Assembly (NCBI RefSeq): GCF_920987055.1
Contig: NZ_CAKLBX010000001.1
Location: 2,466,501 to 2,530,500, forward strand
Length of the DNA: 64,000 nt
Reading direction: 5' to 3'
Origin: Novosphingobium sp. CECT 9465
GTDB lineage: Bacteria; Pseudomonadota; Alphaproteobacteria; Sphingomonadales; Sphingomonadaceae
Shown: positions 61,125-64,000 of the stretch, in pieces
Numbering within the stretch: position 1 is the first letter of the stretch
Layout of the letters: every line of letters begins with the position of its first letter
Position numbers and translations under genes: made by a program
Notes under the pieces: model-generated
Database searches by the model: none
What the model was told of the DNA's origin: nothing
The model's input: the letters and a program-made list of their open reading frames with translations, nothing else

Positions 61125-61354
61125 GGTGATTGGCGGCTTGGCTCAGTCGACACGAGCGACGATATGCGAGACGATGGTATCGAGCGGATCATCCGACCGG
61201 GGCATTACGATATACGCAAACATCTACGCGCGAGCATGATACGTCCCAGCGCTGGACAGTGATTGCATGCCGACATCTGGAATCGGGTTCCGAGAAATCA
61301 GGCGCCACACGCAGAGTCCAGCCGGAGGCTGTCTAATACTGCCGAAACCCGGTC

Positions 61355-61388
61355 GGCCGGACGGAGGGGGTGCGAATTCCGTCCGGCC
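61355..61388 (-). terminator. Hairpin after the winged-helix gene
   Basis: GGCCGGACGG (61355-61364) and CCGTCCGGCC (61379-61388) form a perfect 10-bp stem. It lies 13 bases after the stop at 61402. The minus-strand tail has only a short T-run, so termination strength is uncertain. Confidence 0.6.
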
Positions 61389-61401
61389 TTCCGGGGAACT
61401 G

Positions 61402-61908
61402 TCAATCGGTCAGCGCGGCCTCGTCAGCGGTATCGGATGCATGGATGGCACGTGACAGGTTCTTGCCCAGACTTGCCAGACTTCCATCCATCGCTTTCAA
61501 CCCATGCGAAGTAAGGCGGACGAACGTGCGGCGGCCATCGCGGCCATCGTCTTCGCGTTCAACCAGCCCGCGCGTTTCGAGGATGCGCAGCCAGCGCAAA
61601 GCCGTGGTCGGCGGGACATGAGCACCGATGCACGAACTGGTGGTGGGCACACGCCGGTTTTCACGCGCGGCGATGTAGAGATCGAGAAGGATGTCCCAGG
61701 TCGGCTCGCCGAACAGATCGGCGGGCAGGAATTTGTGGCGGCGGCGGCGCTCTGCGTACACTTCGCGCGCAATGGCCAGGTGACGCGCACTCACTGCCGG
61801 ATCGGCGTTGTCGATCACGGCTTCGATGTCGGCATGCGAAAGACGCCGGCTCTGGCTATCGGAATGGACACGTTGCGTGGTGGCCGCGCGCATGGAACGG
61901 ACAGTCAT
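61402..61908 (-). CDS. Winged-helix (MarR-like) DNA-binding protein
   Basis: The 168-residue protein has an N-terminal basic segment with RRLSHADIEAVIDN, a helical linker, then a winged helix: FGEPTWDILLDLYIAARENR, RVPTTSSCIGAHVPPTTALRW (recognition helix) and LEREDDGRDGRRTFVRLT (wing). The layout is MarR-like but the family is not a classical sensor. I use the ATG at 61908. It heads a minus-strand group of small genes ending at 61402. Confidence 0.75.
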   Translation of the reverse strand: MTVRSMRAATTQRVHSDSQSRRLSHADIEAVIDNADPAVSARHLAIAREVYAERRRRHKFLPADLFGEPTWDILLDLYIAARENRRVPTTSSCIGAHVPPTTALRWLRILETRGLVEREDDGRDGRRTFVRLTSHGLKAMDGSLASLGKNLSRAIHASDTADEAALTD

Positions 61909-62017
61909 GTGGATTGCTCCCCCAGGAGTTGGTTTGCTCGGCCCCGGAGACTGAAATTGTTTCGCTTGGCATCGGACCGGTCCCTTCCCCAAGGTGCCGG
62001 TCCCGCAGGCAGGCCGA

Positions 62018-62476
62018 TCAGGCCCAGCTGCGATCAGTCCGCCACGCATGGTAGCGGCCAACGCGCTCTTCGCGCCGCACGTGCGCGGCGGTTCCAAGCA
62101 GCAGGGCGATAGCCTGGATGTTCAATGGCATCTGGGTCATCGCAAAGTAGCCATAGCGAACGAGGGAAAGTTCGATGATCTTGGACATGTGCCCAAGCAC
62201 CACAATGATCTGCGCCGCAGTGACCCACATCGGCCAGCCGCGGTTTGCCCGCAACGCGACCCACATCAGGGCTGTCGTAGCCCAGACATCGATCACCAGG
62301 TGTCCGGGGTTCACCGCAAAGAATGCAGGCTCCCCGAACATCGCGTGATTGCCAAGGTCAAGCACGGTGGTAGCAACCAGCACGGCCGCGACGAGTCGCT
62401 CAGGTTCGCCACCCTTGCGGAAGGCAAAGAATACGACTGCCGCAATCGCGAGACGGAACGTCCAGATCAGCATCAT
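62018..62476 (-). CDS. Small multi-pass membrane protein of unknown function
   Basis: I do not recognise a family. 152 residues with about four hydrophobic helices (MMLIWTFRLAIAAVVFFAF, LVAAVLVATTVLDLGNHAMF, LVIDVWATTALMWVALRA, and MWVTAAQIIVVLGHMSKII), then IQAIALLLGTAAHVRREERV. A histidine in NHAMF and in VLGHM lies in the membrane and may bind metal or heme, but this is not shown. It is on the same strand as the small gene at 62523 and 109 bases before the winged-helix start. Confidence 0.6.
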   Translation of the reverse strand: MMLIWTFRLAIAAVVFFAFRKGGEPERLVAAVLVATTVLDLGNHAMFGEPAFFAVNPGHLVIDVWATTALMWVALRANRGWPMWVTAAQIIVVLGHMSKIIELSLVRYGYFAMTQMPLNIQAIALLLGTAAHVRREERVGRYHAWRTDRSWA

Positions 62477-62522
62477 TTCCCGCTGTCAGTCTCAGGAACG
62501 GTATGGATATGGCGTTCGGCAA

Positions 62523-62888
62523 TCAGGCTGCGCGGACCATGGTGATAGCGGTATCGTTGGCAAGCGGATCCCTGGCAAGCGAACCCTTGGGCGGGCAATC
62601 GTCGACCATGCCGCTGCCCACTTCGCGACCGACTTCAAGCAGCTTGCCATGGACGCGGGCAATTTCGTTGCTCGCTTCGAGCATGGCCTTTTGACTGGCC
62701 GCAAGCCGCAGCAGCGCTTCCTGGCCGGTGAAGGCCCCGACCAGTGAATCCCGGCGGGCACGAACCATGGTGGCGAGAAGGTTTGCCTGCCGGATCAGCG
62801 CTTCGTCGATCGCGGCTTCGGCTTCGTGAAGATCGCGCGTGATGCGCATGCCGTGAATGGCGACGGAATTGTGATTGGTGTTGTGCAT
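62523..62888 (-). CDS. Unknown helical protein
   Basis: Not recognised. From the ATG at 62888 it has 121 residues, almost all helical: HEAEAAIDEALIRQANLLAT, ARRDSLVGAFTGQEALLRLA and SQKAMLEASNEIARVHGKLL, then a short tail with the only cysteine (DDCPPKGS). The GGGAGC before the start is an acceptable ribosome binding site. It sits between the LuxR-type gene and the membrane gene on the same strand. The repeated Ala/Leu heptads suggest a coiled coil. Confidence 0.6.
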   Translation of the reverse strand: MHNTNHNSVAIHGMRITRDLHEAEAAIDEALIRQANLLATMVRARRDSLVGAFTGQEALLRLAASQKAMLEASNEIARVHGKLLEVGREVGSGMVDDCPPKGSLARDPLANDTAITMVRAA

Positions 62889-62999
62889 CGTAGCTCCCAC
62901 CTGCGTATTATCGCAGGCCCCTTATACATTGGGCGGCAGCGCCCCCGCGCCGATCGCCCGTGTTGACGGAAGGAGACGTGCTTCGGACCGTGTGGCCAA

Positions 63000-63572
63000 T
63001 CAGCGATCGAGCATCGAAGACAATTGCGCAAACATGCTCAATCCTCCCAGCACGATCAGGATCAGGATCACCGTGATTGCAGCAATATATCCCAGCCGCA
63101 TCATGGTGCCGTGAGGCCCGTCGAACATCTCCGGGAGGACCTGGTGATAGACAATCCCGTCCGGGATGGCGGGGTTGGCCCCCTCCATCATGTGAACCTG
63201 ATCCCTGCCTTCGATCCCGGACGCAGGCTGCGCCAGAGGCATGGTCCGGGTTTCGGACGGGCCGACATCCACGTCTTCCCGTTCCGAGACTTCGGCCGGA
63301 AGTGGCGGAAATCCTATATGGGAAAGTTCATATACGGGTTGTTCGTATGTCTCGATCAGGCGACGATAGGCTTGAGCAACCTCATTCCGCGAGGCCACGC
63401 CAAGTTTCGCACGGGCCAGCATGACGCGCTGATCGACGGTATGCGGGGAAATGCCCAGGAGGCGCGAGATTTCCTTCGAAGTCTTGTGCTGTATGAGCAG
63501 GTCAAGAACCTCGCGCTGCTTGCCAGTCAATTCAAGCAACGGGTTTTCGACCAGATCGCCACCTATCATCAT
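63000..63572 (-). CDS. Membrane-tethered LuxR/GerE-type HTH regulator
   Basis: The 190-residue protein has an N-terminal LuxR-type helix-turn-helix (residues about 12-75: LTGKQREVLDLLIQHKTSKE, ISRLLGISPHTVDQRV and LARAKLGVASRNEV), a disordered Pro/Glu/Asp-rich linker (about 80-155) and a single membrane helix near the C terminus (159-182, LGYIAAITVILILIVLGGLS). The usual order, receptor then HTH, is absent. There is no receiver domain, so activity may be set by release or membrane location. Divergent from the probable sensor kinase at the right edge. Confidence 0.78.
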   Translation of the reverse strand: MMIGGDLVENPLLELTGKQREVLDLLIQHKTSKEISRLLGISPHTVDQRVMLARAKLGVASRNEVAQAYRRLIETYEQPVYELSHIGFPPLPAEVSEREDVDVGPSETRTMPLAQPASGIEGRDQVHMMEGANPAIPDGIVYHQVLPEMFDGPHGTMMRLGYIAAITVILILIVLGGLSMFAQLSSMLDR

Positions 63573-63768
63573 TGCGCGCGCACCCCGGCGTAGCCCCCAC
63601 CCCAGGAAGAAGGTAGCGACCGCGCCTTCGGTTTTGCATTAAAATAACATATTTTCCAATCAGACTTTCGTTAAATTCGAAGTCTCTAGCCCGCCCGTAC
63701 GTTTAATGAAAAACTAATGATATGCCATCGTTATAACCAAAGTCACGCTATTCGCCCATAGCCGAGTC
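63573..63768. other. AT-rich divergent control region
   Basis: This 196-base stretch between the LuxR-type gene and the right-edge gene is markedly more AT-rich than the rest (for example AAAATAACATATTTTCC). It probably carries both promoters, but I cannot place hexamers with confidence. Confidence 0.4.
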
Positions 63769-63792
63769 GTGCACGGTGAATCTTCGCGAATC

Positions 63793-64000
63793 ATGGAGCG
63801 GGGATTGTACGGCAACGCACTGACCAGACGGACGGGCAGGATTATATCGACCGGGCGAGCGATTCTCGCGCTGTCATTTCTGCTCGCACTGTGGCTGGAC
63901 CCGCGTGTGCTGATGCGCGGCGCATCGGGCGGATATGTGCTGGTCAGCGTATACCTGCTGTGGACCGCCTTGCTCATGGTGATTGCGTGGCGCAGCTGGT
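63793..64000 (+). CDS. Probable membrane sensor histidine kinase, N-terminal fragment
   Basis: Open to the window's end. From the ATG at 63793 (or a GTG at 63769 in frame) it reads MERGLYGNALTRRTGRIIST, then a helix AILALSFLLALWLDP, a loop, and a second helix YVLVSVYLLWTALLMVIAWR. This opening resembles the N terminus of some alphaproteobacterial multi-pass sensor kinases, which is from memory. The kinase domain would lie outside the window, so the call is tentative. Confidence 0.45.
   Translation, partial: MERGLYGNALTRRTGRIISTGRAILALSFLLALWLDPRVLMRGASGGYVLVSVYLLWTALLMVIAWRSW

Larger units (their letters stand above)
60851..61401. other. Long leader of the str operon and end of the winged-helix gene
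   Basis: This 551-base stretch has no gene I can support. It holds the promoter candidate at 61096-61124, about 240 bases of untranslated leader before rpsL, and the hairpin at 61355-61388. The leader has a small CAAGGCAG/CTGCCTTG stem (60927-60942). Confidence 0.5.

Noticed and set aside
61130..61514. Small plus-strand frames between the str operon and the winged-helix gene
   Set aside because: No ribosome binding site, biased composition, and overlap with a promoter candidate and a terminator.
63703..63717. TTAA-N7-CTAA as a CtrA site
   Set aside because: One mismatch in the second half and located in AT-rich DNA where chance matches are likely.

Overview
This window is about 64 kb of high-GC chromosomal DNA from an alphaproteobacterium, most likely a sphingomonad of the Novosphingobium type. 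I infer this from the separate F0 ATP synthase cluster with paired b and b' subunits, a GAAC-N7-GAAC SOS box at recA, a CpdR-type response regulator, two kinds of sphingomonad-like intergenic palindrome, and a run of genes of familiar sphingomonad type. No 16S gene is present, so genus is inference. The content is almost entirely housekeeping. I see no phage, transposase, CRISPR array, plasmid function or defence island apart from the last 42 codons of a ParE-like toxin at the left edge.

Layout. 1-2893: toxin tail, then the F0 operon (atpI-atpB-atpE-b'-b, minus strand). 3002-6920: a ydbH-ynbE-ydbL cluster predicted to bridge the inner and outer membranes for lipid transport. 7007-12725: radC, a tiny entericidin-like lipoprotein, purB, a LapA-like protein, pyrF, a SIMPL protein, trpF and an outer-membrane barrel. 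13110-22856: trpB-trpA-accD-(127-bp palindrome)-folC, an AmpG-like transporter, a 23S pseudouridine synthase, rsmD, an MHS-family transporter and two unrecognised genes. 22904-33370: uvrD, rhlE, a secreted unknown, a D-2-hydroxyacid dehydrogenase, SapC, a candidate small RNA, N-formylglutamate amidohydrolase, cpdR, tRNA-Val(GAC) and icd. 33439-43545: a KefB-like antiporter, glsA, alaS, a methyltransferase, recA, gdhA and a START-like exported protein. 43594-61124: adk, secY and the str, S10 and spc ribosomal protein operons, all on the minus strand. 61402-64000: a cluster of small regulatory and membrane genes including a membrane-tethered LuxR-type protein, then the start of a probable sensor kinase.

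How the genes work together. The right half is translation machinery (S12, S7, EF-G, EF-Tu, S10 to L15) plus SecY and adenylate kinase. Tryptophan synthesis (trpF, trpB, trpA), folate (folC), fatty acid (accD), purine and pyrimidine (purB, pyrF) and glutamate/nitrogen metabolism (gdhA, glsA, N-formylglutamate amidohydrolase) fill the left and middle. By eye, several promoters share TTGxxx - 16 or 17 bases - TAxxGG, which resembles the alphaproteobacterial housekeeping sigma pattern.

Most worth checking: a terminated, anti-Shine-Dalgarno-bearing small RNA candidate at 30073-30175; Arg instead of Lys at position 88 of ribosomal protein S12; an spc operon broken by two strong terminators with an AT-richer unknown gene placed before rplO; and a structured 312-base gap between rpsJ and rplC.
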